Assembly: GCF_001611555.1 (NCBI RefSeq)
Contig: NZ_LSGP01000025.1
Location: 124,001-188,000, forward strand
Direction: 5' to 3'
Source: Anaerosporomusa subterranea
GTDB lineage: Bacteria; Bacillota; Negativicutes; Sporomusales; Acetonemataceae
Length of the DNA stretch: 64,000 bases
Shown: in pieces, positions 45,755 to 55,325 of the stretch
Layout of the letters: every line of letters starts with the position of its first letter
Numbering within the stretch: the first letter of the stretch is position 1
Made by a program: the position numbers and the translations under genes
Notes under the pieces: model-generated
Database searches by the model: none
Told to the model about the DNA's origin: nothing
The model's input: the letters and a program-made list of their open reading frames with translations, nothing else

Positions 45755-46442
45755 GACGCTGCTCCCACAATACTTCGGCTTCAGAGCGACGTATATAAAG
45801 CGGTTCTAACGCTTCAATGTCATCTTGTTGACCGTTGCGCAGCCGTTCCAACCCGAGCAACGCTACGCTGCCTGCCCGGGGGATCACTGAATGCGCTGGC
45901 GGCAAGAAAAGATTGTCATATGGTTGCGCCTGATCCTGAAACATAATCGCAGCCTCGCCCAGCAGCACCACAGATGTCTCCATTTGCGACAGACGGAGCA
46001 AAAGCGAATCTGCGGCTGCAACTGCTGGAGCAGTTAGCTCGTGAAACCCGTCTAACCGCCACTGATATAAGGCAAAATAGACATTGCCCTTTTGCGCATC
46101 AAGCATTGGAGCCAAGGTGACTCCAGGTGCATAACAACCAAACGCGAGAGCAGCCATTGTCGGCACGCCAACAAGCGGCAGCTTCAGCGTATATGCTAAT
46201 GCCTTGGCTGTGGCAAGACCGATACGCAAACCGGTAAACGATCCTGGCCCGATACTGACAGCAATCGCAGTCAGGTCAGACCTCTTCTGCGATGCTTTAT
46301 CCAGCAAGTCGGCAATATGGGGCATCAGGTGTTCTGAGTGCGTCTTCTTCGTTTGCAAGGTTATTTCTGCTAACAGCCGATCCGACTCGGCCAAAGCAAC
46401 ACTAGAGACAACAGTGCTAGTATCAAGCGCTAAAATGCTCAT
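45732..46442 (-). CDS. tsaB: t6A synthesis protein TsaB
   Basis: 236 residues, ASKHA fold. ILALDTSTVVSSVAL, KKTHSEHLMPHI, VSIGPGSFTGLRIGLATAKA and VPTMAALAFG are typical. It is a catalytically inactive TsaD paralogue that holds the complex together. Two bases after the tsaE stop. Confidence 0.96.
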   Translation of the reverse strand: MSILALDTSTVVSSVALAESDRLLAEITLQTKKTHSEHLMPHIADLLDKASQKRSDLTAIAVSIGPGSFTGLRIGLATAKALAYTLKLPLVGVPTMAALAFGCYAPGVTLAPMLDAQKGNVYFALYQWRLDGFHELTAPAVAAADSLLLRLSQMETSVVLLGEAAIMFQDQAQPYDNLFLPPAHSVIPRAGSVALLGLERLRNGQQDDIEALEPLYIRRSEAEVLWEQRHGGNVCG

Positions 46443-46444
46443 TG

Positions 46445-46900
46445 TCAGCTCAACTCCTTCAGCAGAACCGAATAACGGTTTCCGTGCGGCGTAAGTGTTA
46501 TCTTTCTGGCTTGTCCATCAGACTCAGGCGATAATTCTACCCACAGCGCTTCTTCTGGCATACTCTCTGGAAACATATCCGGCCATTCGATGAGAGTTAC
46601 ACCGCTAGGACCGCTATACTCATCAAAACCAATATCGATCAATTCCTCTGACCGGCGGAGGCGATATAAATCGTAGTGATAAACAGGCAACCGCCCTTGG
46701 TATACCTGTAATACGGTAAAGGTCGGGCTAGTTACAGGATCAGTCACACCTAATCCACGCGCAATTCCTTGCGCCAATAGGGTTTTGCCAGCGCCAAGAG
46801 TACCTGTCAGGCATAAACAATCGCCAGCCTGTAGCCGAGTCCCGATCCGAAAACCAAACTCCTCGGTTTCTTCTGGTGTCATCGTAAGTAAAGCTAACAC
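46445..46900 (-). CDS. tsaE: t6A synthesis ATPase TsaE
   Basis: About 151 residues. P-loop TGTLGAGKTLLAQGIARGLG, then TSPTFTVLQVY, YHYDLYRL and LIEWPD. GTG 46900 is preferred because AAAGGAG lies about seven bases upstream; the open frame continues into the thiL end. ATPase of the TsaBDE complex. Confidence 0.94.
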   Translation of the reverse strand: MLALLTMTPEETEEFGFRIGTRLQAGDCLCLTGTLGAGKTLLAQGIARGLGVTDPVTSPTFTVLQVYQGRLPVYHYDLYRLRRSEELIDIGFDEYSGPSGVTLIEWPDMFPESMPEEALWVELSPESDGQARKITLTPHGNRYSVLLKELS

Positions 46901-46916
46901 ATCGATTCTCCTTTGG

Positions 46917-47903
46917 TTAACGAAAATGATTATATCCCTTCGGCTTGATCGCCACTTTCGAACCATCGTTGGCAATCAAGGTTACCTGTCGTTCTGAGCA
47001 GACTTCACCTATCACTCGGCAACTTCCGGCTATCTCTAGCTGGAGAAAACACTGAGCGGCTTGTGGCGGCATAGTAAATAACAGTTGATAGTCTTCGCCG
47101 CCATAGAGAGCGTAGTCCAGGCAATCTTGCCCATTCCGGCTGGCAAAACACTGCAGTTCACTAGACAGCGGTATCTTATCAGCATATATAATGATTCCAA
47201 CCTGACTGGCATTGGCAATTTCGTTGGCTTCGCTAGCCAATCCGTCACTGACGTCATCCATCGCTGTTGCTCCGGCGGCGGCTGCTGCTTGTCCTAACGA
47301 CACTTGTGGTTTGGGGGTGAGATGGGCTGAAATTAGGTGAGGCGCTTGCTCAACCGGATTTTCTGTCAATAGCCACGCCAAACCAGCCGCCGAATCACCA
47401 AGACAGCCTGTTACTAACACCAGATCTCCCGGGCAGGCCCCCGAACGACGAATCATCCTCTCAGGCACTACATCACCAGTTAGCGTTACATTGATCACGA
47501 TCGGACCTGGACTCGACACCGTATCACCGCCAATGATATTGACCCCATACTCTCGTCCGATCGACTTCATACCCTCATATAGTTCTACCACAAACTCAAC
47601 GCTGCTAGTTTGCGGCAAAGAAAGCGACACAGCAGCCTGCCTGGGTCTGCCTCCCATGGCGGCGATATCGCTAATATTAACAGCCAGCGACTTGTAGCCG
47701 AGTTGCCAAGGAGATATCCACTTCAAATCAAAGTGAACTGTTTCCACAAGCATATCGGCAGTCAGTAGCTGCAGCCGTCCTGGCTCAGGCCAAAAAGCGG
47801 CCGCATCATCACCAATGCCAAGTTCGAGGCCGTTTGGTTCGACAATTGTTCCCTGCTTTATCAAATCAATCAGACCGAATTCACCCAGTGTTTTTAAATT
47901 CAT
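46917..47903 (-). CDS. thiL: Thiamine-monophosphate kinase
   Basis: 328 residues, PurM-like fold. LGIGDDAAAFWPEP and TADMLVETVHFDL (metal Asp residues), NISDIAAMGGRPRQAAVSLS, GGDTVSSPGPIVINVTLTG and DDVSDGLASEANEIA. Makes thiamine diphosphate. ATG 47903 is chosen by the family N-terminus and AGGTGAG upstream. First gene of the thiL-tsaE-tsaB-rimI-tsaD run. Confidence 0.95.
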   Translation of the reverse strand: MNLKTLGEFGLIDLIKQGTIVEPNGLELGIGDDAAAFWPEPGRLQLLTADMLVETVHFDLKWISPWQLGYKSLAVNISDIAAMGGRPRQAAVSLSLPQTSSVEFVVELYEGMKSIGREYGVNIIGGDTVSSPGPIVINVTLTGDVVPERMIRRSGACPGDLVLVTGCLGDSAAGLAWLLTENPVEQAPHLISAHLTPKPQVSLGQAAAAAGATAMDDVSDGLASEANEIANASQVGIIIYADKIPLSSELQCFASRNGQDCLDYALYGGEDYQLLFTMPPQAAQCFLQLEIAGSCRVIGEVCSERQVTLIANDGSKVAIKPKGYNHFR

Positions 47904-48041
47904 CTGTCTCACCTGCATGAAAAAACTTCCTGTTTCGCATATCATAGTATAGCACAACAAGAAAAAAAATTGTATTCCCTAGAGGATTTAGCCCTTGAAT
48001 CGCTAACACTTGACATATACAGCTTGTTGAAACTTATTTCC

Positions 48042-48114
48042 CAGACCGTTCAGTAAGTTCCAGATGTTGTTACCTCTGATGCTAGTCAAAGGCTTGATGC
48101 AACATAGCGGTCTG
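48042..48114. repeat. Palindromic repeat family A, short diverged copy
   Basis: Arms CAGACCGTT and AGCGGTCTG bound a 73-bp element. The left flank CAGCTTGTTGAAAC and CCAGATG match copy 2 at 28694, but the interior is replaced by GTTGTTACCTCTGATGCTAG and CAAAGGCTTGATGCAACAT. It sits just before the alr ribosome binding site. Confidence 0.6.
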
Positions 48115-48139
48115 ACACATACTATTCGTGGAGGTTGCT

Positions 48140-49255
48140 ATGAGACCAACAATCGCTTATGTCGATCTAGCTGCTATTAGGCACAATATGAGTACCATCC
48201 GTAAAGCAGTTTCTCCCACGGCGGAAATTATTGCCGTTGTAAAAGCCAACGCCTATGGACATGGCGCAGTACCTGTGAGTAAAGCGGTATTAGCCTCAGG
48301 CGCTGATTCACTCGCGGTCGCCATTCCTGAAGAAGGTGGACAACTTCGTCAAGCGGGAATCACCGCCCCAATACTGATTCTAGGTCTATCTTTACCAGAG
48401 GAAGCCCCTTACTATGTCGAGCAAAATTTGACGGCAACAGTCTCGACTATCGAAGGCGTAATGGCTTTGTCCCAAGCGGCGCGTCAGTTGGGCCAGAAAG
48501 CTAACCTCATGGTCAAACTCGACACTGGGATGGGCAGAATCGGTCTTTTGCCTGCTCAAGCGTTCGATTTCATTCAGACTGTGTCCAAGCTGCCAGAAAT
48601 TGAACTTCGCGGCATTATGACCCATTTGGCTTCCGCAGATGCTGCAGATAAAACCTCTGCCTATCGGCAATTGGCTGTATTTGAACAATTGGGACAGACA
48701 CTCAGAGATAGTAACCTCTCTGTCCCGGTCCTGTCAGCGGCAAACAGCGCCACCATTATCGATTTACCGGCAGGACATCTGTCTGCGGTCAGACCGGGTA
48801 TCATCCTCTACGGCCTGCCGCCATCAGAGCAAATGAAAAATCAGCTTGATTTACAACCAGCCATGGAGTTCAAAACCAAGATTGTGTATATAAAAAGAGT
48901 CCCCAAAGGAACTCCTGTCAGTTATGGAGGAACCTACACGACCACTAAAGATGTATATCTAGCGACACTCCCTATCGGCTACGCGGACGGCTACAGCCGC
49001 CATCTCTCGAATAAGGCGTCAGTTCTCATAAACGGCAAGCGCAGACAGCTAGTCGGTCGCGTCTGTATGGACCAGGTGATCGTCGAACTGGGAGAAACCT
49101 GTGATGCGTCCATCGGCGATGAAGTGGTATTGTTTGGCCGCCAAGGTTCTGAAGAAATTACAGTAACTGAATTAGCCGGATTGGCAGGTACAATTAACTA
49201 TGAACTGGTATGCGCCGTCAGCCAGAGAGTACCGCGAGTATACCTTAATGAATAA
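48140..49255 (+). CDS. alr: Alanine racemase
   Basis: 371 residues. PLP lysine in VVKANAYGHGAVP, KLDTGMGRIG, HLASADAADK, and the second catalytic Tyr in LPIGYADGYSR; VGRVCMDQVIVEL near the end. It supplies D-alanine for peptidoglycan. ATG 48140 follows GGAGG; a GTG at 48128 is less likely. Alone on the plus strand here. Confidence 0.97.
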   Translation: MRPTIAYVDLAAIRHNMSTIRKAVSPTAEIIAVVKANAYGHGAVPVSKAVLASGADSLAVAIPEEGGQLRQAGITAPILILGLSLPEEAPYYVEQNLTATVSTIEGVMALSQAARQLGQKANLMVKLDTGMGRIGLLPAQAFDFIQTVSKLPEIELRGIMTHLASADAADKTSAYRQLAVFEQLGQTLRDSNLSVPVLSAANSATIIDLPAGHLSAVRPGIILYGLPPSEQMKNQLDLQPAMEFKTKIVYIKRVPKGTPVSYGGTYTTTKDVYLATLPIGYADGYSRHLSNKASVLINGKRRQLVGRVCMDQVIVELGETCDASIGDEVVLFGRQGSEEITVTELAGLAGTINYELVCAVSQRVPRVYLNE

Positions 49256-49575
49256 GAAAAACTACACATCTTTCTGATAGCTAAGAAAAACTGCACGCAG
49301 TCCTTTAGGAGTTACGGAGACGGAGAACGTTAACCGCAGAGTACGCAGAGTAACACAGAGGATATCCGCAGAGGGTTACTAAATACGGTTTTCCTATAGA
49401 AATATCATACTCATTCGTTCCCTCTGTGTCCACTCTGCGACCTCTGTGTACTCTGCGGTATCATTCTTCTGTAAGCGGCGGCCCTTGTTTTATCTAAATT
49501 TGCGGTCTCAAAAAACTTATAATCTCTGTAAAAAAGGCAGCCAAACGAGTTATCTCGCCAGGCTGCCTTTTTGCA
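49256..49575. other. Intergenic region with CGCAGAG repeats and terminator
   Basis: 320 bp. 49308-49470 carries units ACCGCAGAGTACGCAGAG and ACACAGAGG, answered by CCTCTGTGTACTCTGCGG on the far side, so the whole can fold back. A bidirectional terminator follows: AAGGCAGCC (49534-49542) with GGCTGCCTT (49561-49569) and T run. No gene. Confidence 0.75.
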
Positions 49576-50148
49576 TTATTTTGTGCGTTTAATAATCTTT
49601 TCCGAACGGCTGAGCGGTTCACTGATATCCAGATGTCCCCCCAGTGTTTCAACCTTTTTCCCCTCGATTAATATCTGCACAGACTTAATTTCAGGGAATT
49701 CGGTCAAGGTATTTACGATTTCCGCCACAAGCAGAATCTCGTTGGCTGAGCCACCGCCGAATCTTCTCAGATTCGAGCTAAAGTTGGCAAAAGCCACACC
49801 ATCTTGAATTTTTAAGCTAAGTAATTTAGCGCTTACCGGCATGACTCGCATCAAGCTTTTATCGATTGGCTCAGCCGCTAATAACGCAATCGCAGTTCGC
49901 GCCGGATTGTCGTTTTTATCAACGACGTGGATCTCTGGTACTAAATTCATAGCATCCTTTGTTGCATGATACACCGTAATGCGCATACTTTCCTGAGCCT
50001 TACCTGCATCCGGATCTTTGGTTTTATCTGAGGTAGTTTCTGTTCTGACCAGGTTTTTCTCCAAAACCGGGGCCGAATCAGAGCAGCCAGCTGCCAGCAG
50101 GATAATGGCACACAGTGCAAGCGCAATCCATTTGCTTCTCGCTGTCAC
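49576..50148 (-). CDS. GerMN-domain lipoprotein
   Basis: 190 residues. Signal peptide with lipobox LLAAGC (Cys22), a short linker, and a GerMN domain (about 60-185: RITVYHATKDAMNLVPEIHV and GGSANEILLVAEIVNTLTEF). GerM-type proteins act in spore cortex assembly or germination. GTG 50148 follows GGAGGTGAAG. It is coupled to the amidase gene (1-base overlap), which fits a cell-wall role. Confidence 0.9.
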   Translation of the reverse strand: MTARSKWIALALCAIILLAAGCSDSAPVLEKNLVRTETTSDKTKDPDAGKAQESMRITVYHATKDAMNLVPEIHVVDKNDNPARTAIALLAAEPIDKSLMRVMPVSAKLLSLKIQDGVAFANFSSNLRRFGGGSANEILLVAEIVNTLTEFPEIKSVQILIEGKKVETLGGHLDISEPLSRSEKIIKRTK

Positions 50149-51623
50149 TACTCTTCACCTCCCTGTTTCGACGCCTGCGCGAAGAACTTATCAAGTCCGC
50201 GTACGATTCCTTGCGCCATTTGTTGTTGAAATTGTGGCGACCCCAGTAGTTTTTCGTCATTTTTATTTGACAAAAAGGCAAGCTCAATCAGAGCAGCCGG
50301 CATCATCGTCCGTTTGATAACATAGAAATTAGCTGAGTTTACTCGGCGGTCGGCTAATCCGCCTGCTTGCAGCAGTGATTGTTGAATACTTTGCGCCAGC
50401 ATGACATCATACGGCGTCTTTTGATAAAAGTATGTAGAGGTTCCGCTAACATCCCGGTTTACGGAAGAGTTAGAATGGATGCTGATAAACACATCTGCTT
50501 TTTGATTATTAGCAATAGTCGTTCGGGATTTAAGTTCTTCCACATCACTAGCATCTGGCCCATACACATCAATATCAGTTTCACGAGTCAGCAGCACTTT
50601 CGCCCCAGCCTTCTGCAAAAGCGCTTTCGTCTGCATAGCGACAGCTAGGTTAGCGGTCTTTTCTTGCAAACCGCCAAGCCCGATGGCTCCTGGATCACTA
50701 CCCCCATGCCCGGGATCGATAACAATCACTTTATTTGCCAGGCCAGGAGTAAACGTAAACTGCACCGGCGGCAGTTTTTTATCGATATCAAGAACAACTC
50801 GGAACGGCTTGTCCGCCTTTGGATCGGCAGGTAAGGTAAATAATTTGTAATCACCAGACTCCAACATCAACGGTAAGTCAACAATCAAGCGACTGCCAGC
50901 GCCCCCCGGGCCCGGTATAATTGCCGCGCGATCAATAATCTTACTATCAAACTCATACTCACGGTCAATCTTCCCAGGTGCAGCTCCCTTTACATCAACA
51001 AGCAAGCGTGGTAAAGGCGTAGAGCTGAGCGATGCCGAGGCGACCACAGGGACGCTCGAATCCAAAACCATGCGTATCTTGCTGGCTCCAGTTACAGCGT
51101 CAACATGGGTATATGACCGCATTTGCAGCAGTTGAGGACCTTGAACAACCGGTTCCACCTGCTTGTCCAACGCTGCAGAATTAGGATTGCGATTAATGTC
51201 GACAACAACGCGAAACACCTTATTCGCTTGCGGGTTTCCAGGCAATGTGAATACCTTGAAATCATTCATAGAAATCTTCTGCTTCAATTCAAGCATCACC
51301 TGAGTGCCAACTGAATTAACGGCAGAACTGGCACGACTAACTACTTCGTCTTCAACTTCCAGACCGAGTCCTTCGGCAGGCACAGCATCTTTTATGACGA
51401 CCGATAGCCGGGAAGACGCACCACCAACAACGACAAAGCCTTCGGCCGTAACCGGGCGAGATACATCAAAAACATATCGCATGACATTAGTACCCAAACC
51501 CTTATCGACAAACGGACCAGAGCGGATACCGGTTATCTCAGCCTTAGCCGCCGATTCCGCCAGCGAAACTTGCGGAATACTCAGGCACCATAAAAGCAGA
51601 AACCACATTACCGTCCGACGCAA
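50148..51623 (-). CDS. N-acetylmuramoyl-L-alanine amidase with AMIN domains
   Basis: 491 residues. Signal peptide (cleavage after about SLA), two AMIN domains (about 30-150 and 165-290; both carry the KLFTLPADPKADKPFRVVLD-type strand), and a C-terminal Amidase_3 domain: VIVIDPGHGGSDPGAIG (Zn His), ATG NLAVAMQTK region, ISIHSNSS (Zn His) and ALIELAFLSN (catalytic Glu). Secreted cell-wall hydrolase; AMIN domains target it to the wall. TTG 51623 follows GGGAGG. Confidence 0.93.
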   Translation of the reverse strand: MRRTVMWFLLLWCLSIPQVSLAESAAKAEITGIRSGPFVDKGLGTNVMRYVFDVSRPVTAEGFVVVGGASSRLSVVIKDAVPAEGLGLEVEDEVVSRASSAVNSVGTQVMLELKQKISMNDFKVFTLPGNPQANKVFRVVVDINRNPNSAALDKQVEPVVQGPQLLQMRSYTHVDAVTGASKIRMVLDSSVPVVASASLSSTPLPRLLVDVKGAAPGKIDREYEFDSKIIDRAAIIPGPGGAGSRLIVDLPLMLESGDYKLFTLPADPKADKPFRVVLDIDKKLPPVQFTFTPGLANKVIVIDPGHGGSDPGAIGLGGLQEKTANLAVAMQTKALLQKAGAKVLLTRETDIDVYGPDASDVEELKSRTTIANNQKADVFISIHSNSSVNRDVSGTSTYFYQKTPYDVMLAQSIQQSLLQAGGLADRRVNSANFYVIKRTMMPAALIELAFLSNKNDEKLLGSPQFQQQMAQGIVRGLDKFFAQASKQGGEE

Positions 51624-51757
51624 ATAGCAGCACCTCCCATATTGCGACGTATTGTATACATATTCTGCTTTTATCGTAAAATTCCTGCAAAAACTGATGT
51701 AAAATGTTGTAACTCATATAAAAAGGCAAAAACAGGCGGTTTGTCCTAATAAGAAAA

Positions 51758-51787
51758 ATGCGAGCGGCAGAAATCTGCCGCTCGCAT
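51758..51787 (-). terminator. Rho-independent terminator
   Basis: ATGCGAGCGGCAGA and its exact complement with an AA loop; T residues follow on the minus strand. It ends the acpS-to-DUF3006 run four bases after the DUF3006 stop. Confidence 0.92.
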
Positions 51788-51790
51788 CAA

Positions 51791-52015
51791 TTACTTTTGA
51801 TTTCCCTCCAGCAACTGTCGCAGTAAATCTTCAACTTCTTGCTTGGCTGACCGGCTAGCCTCTTGATCGATACGGAAGCTAACTTCCAGATGATCTCCCT
51901 CAGCTACTCCCTGTGGCAAATACTCACGCGGCCAAACGGAACGCGCTTCGGCCTCACCGATCAAAAGAACAGCTTTATTTTCTTCAATCCGATCAATGAC
52001 GACTTTGAGCTTCAT
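51791..52015 (-). CDS. DUF3006 protein
   Basis: 74 residues. KVVIDRIEENKAVLLIG and the acidic, compact form fit DUF3006. In Firmicutes this family often follows a ComEC-like metallo-beta-lactamase gene, as it does here. Function unknown. ATG 52015 follows AAGGAG, with a GTG three bases earlier as alternative. Confidence 0.82.
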   Translation of the reverse strand: MKLKVVIDRIEENKAVLLIGEAEARSVWPREYLPQGVAEGDHLEVSFRIDQEASRSAKQEVEDLLRQLLEGNQK

Positions 52016-52017
52016 CA

Positions 52018-52920
52018 CTACTTCTCCTTCGCGATCTTATAGGTTTTGCCATCACTAGTGATAGTCACCGTTCCATCCAGATCGGTACGGTAGATTTTCA
52101 TCTTAGCATCCTGATATCGCTTCATTATCGAAGGATGGGGGTGATGATAGTCATTATTAGCTCCCACAGAAATGACTACTGCTTCAGGAGCTACTGCCTT
52201 TAAGAAGGCCTGTGACGAAGACGTGCGGCTGCCATGATGCGGACTTTTTAGCACCTGGCTCTTTAAATCAGCTCTGAAGCTCTTAAGCATTAGCTCTTCA
52301 GACTCTGTCTCCGCATCACCAGTCAGCAGCATAGAAAAATCGCCATAGGATAATTTTAGAGCAATAGAACTGTTATTGACGTCCGAATCACTGCCTTTGA
52401 TAAATTCTTTTTCAGGAGCAAACGCTTTTAAAGAAATACCATCACCTAAGTCTACACTGCCCCCTGCTTGTAAGCGGGAAAAAGGAATTTTCTTCTTTTG
52501 CACCGTGGTTAGATAATTGCGGTATGTGGCTGTCGTAGCAGGAAACGCGCTATCATATACCTGTTTAATCGGTATGTTTTCCATCAGTTCGGCCATACCA
52601 CCTAAATGATCAGCATGGGCATGGGTGATGATTACCTTGTCAAGAGCAGTTATTCCTGCCTTCTTTATGTACGAAACGAGTTTTTCTTTTGTACCTACAT
52701 CACCTGTATCGATTAGAATTGCTTGTTTAGGGGTCTGTATCAGAATTGCATCAGCCTGACCGACGTCAAGTACTTTTACAGTAAGATTAGCCGCGGCGTT
52801 TGAGTCTAATTTTGCTCTAGACTTGGGCTCAGCAGCCGGAGCGTTGCCGCAAGCACTGACCAGCAACAAAAGGATCATCAATAAACTAATAACCAAGTGG
52901 TTAGTTCGCAATTTAGGCAT
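52018..52920 (-). CDS. ComEC/Rec2-like metallo-beta-lactamase lipoprotein
   Basis: 300 residues. Signal peptide with lipobox LLVSAC (Cys24), then the MBL domain: VLDVGQADAILIQT, ILIDTGD, THAHADHLGG (metal site), LLTGDAE and SPHHGSRTSSS. It resembles the soluble domain of ComEC but has no membrane channel. It is anchored outside the cell; a nuclease or phosphodiesterase role is likely from family, substrate unknown. Confidence 0.9.
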   Translation of the reverse strand: MPKLRTNHLVISLLMILLLLVSACGNAPAAEPKSRAKLDSNAAANLTVKVLDVGQADAILIQTPKQAILIDTGDVGTKEKLVSYIKKAGITALDKVIITHAHADHLGGMAELMENIPIKQVYDSAFPATTATYRNYLTTVQKKKIPFSRLQAGGSVDLGDGISLKAFAPEKEFIKGSDSDVNNSSIALKLSYGDFSMLLTGDAETESEELMLKSFRADLKSQVLKSPHHGSRTSSSQAFLKAVAPEAVVISVGANNDYHHPHPSIMKRYQDAKMKIYRTDLDGTVTITSDGKTYKIAKEK

Positions 52921-52968
52921 ATCATCGTCTCCTATGCATCAAAAACGGTATCACAAAACCTCGGCTTG

Positions 52969-53325
52969 CTACAGTGGAACAAGGCCGAGGCTAACGCGAA
53001 TCGCTTCGTCGACTTTAGTCATCGTCTCATCAGGTAGATGAGTAATTTTTTCTTTAAGACGGCGTTTATCAATCGTTCGAACCTGTTCAAGCAGCAGAAC
53101 AGAGTCTTTGTCCAAATTACATTGTTTGCCGTTAATTTCAACATGGGTTGGCAGCTTAGCTTTTGATATCTGTGATGTGATGGCAGCGACAATTACAGTT
53201 GGACTGTATTTGTTGCCAACATCATTCTGTATAATTAGAACCGGCCTGTGCCCACCTTGCTCTGAGCCGACTACCGGATTGAGGTTCGCGTAATAAATAT
53301 CTCCGCGCTTTACCTGCATAGTCAT
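52969..53325 (-). CDS. ndoA: EndoA/MazF-type mRNA interferase toxin
   Basis: 118 residues. [37 protein letters not shown] and [16 protein letters not shown] match Bacillus EndoA, a ribosome-independent ssRNA endonuclease. Its start overlaps the antitoxin stop. Long mature chromosomal toxin-antitoxin module, probably stress related. Confidence 0.95.
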   Translation of the reverse strand: MTMQVKRGDIYYANLNPVVGSEQGGHRPVLIIQNDVGNKYSPTVIVAAITSQISKAKLPTHVEINGKQCNLDKDSVLLLEQVRTIDKRRLKEKITHLPDETMTKVDEAIRVSLGLVPL

Positions 53326-53603
53326 TCACGCTCCGCAAACAAGACCGGCATCACGGCAAATACCTCATCATCAGCTACCGCGCCTTCCTCTGCCAGCGAC
53401 AGATTAATGACAGCCATTTCCTGATAGCCCTTTTTCATCATATCCCGTACCGCCTTGCGTTTTCGGTCTTCGATGTATAGTCGCATTGCTTCACGAATAA
53501 ACTGACTGCGACTGAGTTTATCCACCGCTACAATCCCGTCCACCTCCTGCAGCAGACTGTTGGGAATACTAATCATGATACGTTTCAATTCGGCCACGCC
53601 CAC
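53322..53603 (-). CDS. ndoAI: CopG/RHH antitoxin of EndoA
   Basis: About 93 residues. N-terminal ribbon-helix-helix ([33 protein letters not shown]) and an acidic C-terminal tail that should fill the toxin site. GTG 53603 has GGAGG seven bases upstream; a second GTG at 53597 and an upstream open frame exist, so the start is not fixed. Confidence 0.9.
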   Translation of the reverse strand: MGVAELKRIMISIPNSLLQEVDGIVAVDKLSRSQFIREAMRLYIEDRKRKAVRDMMKKGYQEMAVINLSLAEEGAVADDEVFAVMPVLFAERE

Positions 53604-53771
53604 ACCCCCGCCTCCGCAAACATACGACACGCTAGTATAGCATAATTATATGAATCACGATATACCATTGTCAATGTTTATATATATTATACATTTCTCC
53701 TCTAAAATCCTGCTGGTGATTTCAGTTAAAAATTGGGGGGTATTTACTCAGTATGGACATATAGTAAATTT

Positions 53772-55325
53772 TTATGCTTTTTTAGTCAAGCTGTGGATAG
53801 CGGCAGGAATCGCCTCAGCTAAATCGCCAGCCGTCATGCCAATCATGCCGCGGTCAGCAGCGATATCGCCGGCTAATCCGTGAACATAAACCCCAGCCAC
53901 CGCAGCATCATGGCTAGACAAGCCCTGAGCGATAAAGCTGGCAATAATACCTGCCAAAACATCGCCGGTTCCACCGGTTGCCATTCCAGGATTACCAGTA
54001 GAATTGAGATAAACCTCGCCATCGGGGAAAGCAACGACCGTCCCTGCGCCTTTCAACACAACAATGCTCGCCCAATCAATCGCTGCTTGCCTGGCAACAT
54101 ATAAGCGATCCTGGCTAATCTCTTCAACCGTTAACCCAGTCAGCATCGCCATCTCACCAGGATGTGGCGTCAATACCGCCAACGCTTCCGTCTGTTGCAA
54201 GATATTTATATCAACTGATAATGCGGTTAAAGCATCTGCATCAATAACGAGTGGGCGGCGAGCCTCTTTAATAAACTGTCTAATGGCAGTTTGGGTCTCC
54301 TCGCGTCTGCCTAAACCAGGACCGATTAGAGTGACATCACTTTGCATCGCCAATTCATCCATATATGGCACAGACTTTGCGCCAAGGGCCCCGTCTGCAT
54401 TCTCCGGCCAAGGACAAGTCATCACTTCAGTCAGTTTAACCTCCAGAACAGGATTCAAGCTTGCGGCAATACCGAGAGTAACTAGGCCAGCTCCCGAGCG
54501 CAACGCTCCCGTCGATGCCAATACTGCAGCACCAGTCATCCCCTGTGACCCAGCGATCACTCCTACACGACCGCAACTGCCTTTATGAGCATCTGGCGCT
54601 CGTAAAGGCAACAACGAACGAACATCTTCGGCTGTCACGGTATTTTGTTTAATTGCTCGGGACTGAAGTAAATCTGCCGGAATACCAATATCAACCACCG
54701 TTACTTCGCCAGCGTACGCAGCGCCGGGATGCAGATAGAGTCCTGGCTTAGGCAGACCGAAGGTCACGGTTTTCGCCGCTTTAACAGCGGTACGAGTTAC
54801 GCAGCCAGTATCAGCTTCAACGCCGGAGGGAATATCCACTGCAATAATAGGCTTACCGGATGAGTTCATTAAATCAATGGCCGCAACCATACGCTCACTA
54901 GGAATACCGTGCAGACCTGTGCCAAGCAAGGCATCTACCAAACAGTCGGCAAAGGAAACAGCGACACCGGCCTTATCCCAATCTCGTTCTCCAGCTATCT
55001 CCAAAATATCGAGGCCCATCTTTTGCAAAACGGTAAAATAAATCAGTGCCTCCCCAGAAAGAGAAGATATATCAGCAGTTAAGCATACTTGCACTTTATA
55101 GCCGTGATTCGCCAGACGCCTGGCCACGACAAATCCGTCGCCGCCATTATTACCCTTGCCGGAAAAAACACAAACTCGCTTCCCACCAGATCTAGCTAAT
55201 AGGGTTTCCACCGCAGACGCGGCTTCGATTCCCGCACTTTCCATCAAAACAGCACCAGGGATTCCGTAATCTTCCATTACCAAGGCGTCAATCTGACGCA
55301 TCTCAACCGATGTGGCAACTTTCAT
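53772..55325 (-). CDS. nnrDE: NAD(P)HX epimerase / ADP-dependent NAD(P)HX dehydratase
   Basis: 517-residue fusion that repairs hydrated NADH/NADPH. N-terminal epimerase (about 1-215): GNNGGDGFVVARRLANHGY, VDALLGTGLHG, AVDIPSGVEADTG. C-terminal dehydratase (about 225-510): GSQGMTGAAVLAS, LTPHPGEMAML, LKGAGTVVA and NPGMATGGTGDVLAGIIA. Start overlaps acpS by 23 bp. Confidence 0.96.
   Translation of the reverse strand: MKVATSVEMRQIDALVMEDYGIPGAVLMESAGIEAASAVETLLARSGGKRVCVFSGKGNNGGDGFVVARRLANHGYKVQVCLTADISSLSGEALIYFTVLQKMGLDILEIAGERDWDKAGVAVSFADCLVDALLGTGLHGIPSERMVAAIDLMNSSGKPIIAVDIPSGVEADTGCVTRTAVKAAKTVTFGLPKPGLYLHPGAAYAGEVTVVDIGIPADLLQSRAIKQNTVTAEDVRSLLPLRAPDAHKGSCGRVGVIAGSQGMTGAAVLASTGALRSGAGLVTLGIAASLNPVLEVKLTEVMTCPWPENADGALGAKSVPYMDELAMQSDVTLIGPGLGRREETQTAIRQFIKEARRPLVIDADALTALSVDINILQQTEALAVLTPHPGEMAMLTGLTVEEISQDRLYVARQAAIDWASIVVLKGAGTVVAFPDGEVYLNSTGNPGMATGGTGDVLAGIIASFIAQGLSSHDAAVAGVYVHGLAGDIAADRGMIGMTAGDLAEAIPAAIHSLTKKA

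Noticed and set aside
49308..49470. CGCAGAG repeats as a CRISPR array
   Set aside because: Short degenerate units arranged as an inverted repeat, no regular spacers, no cas genes.
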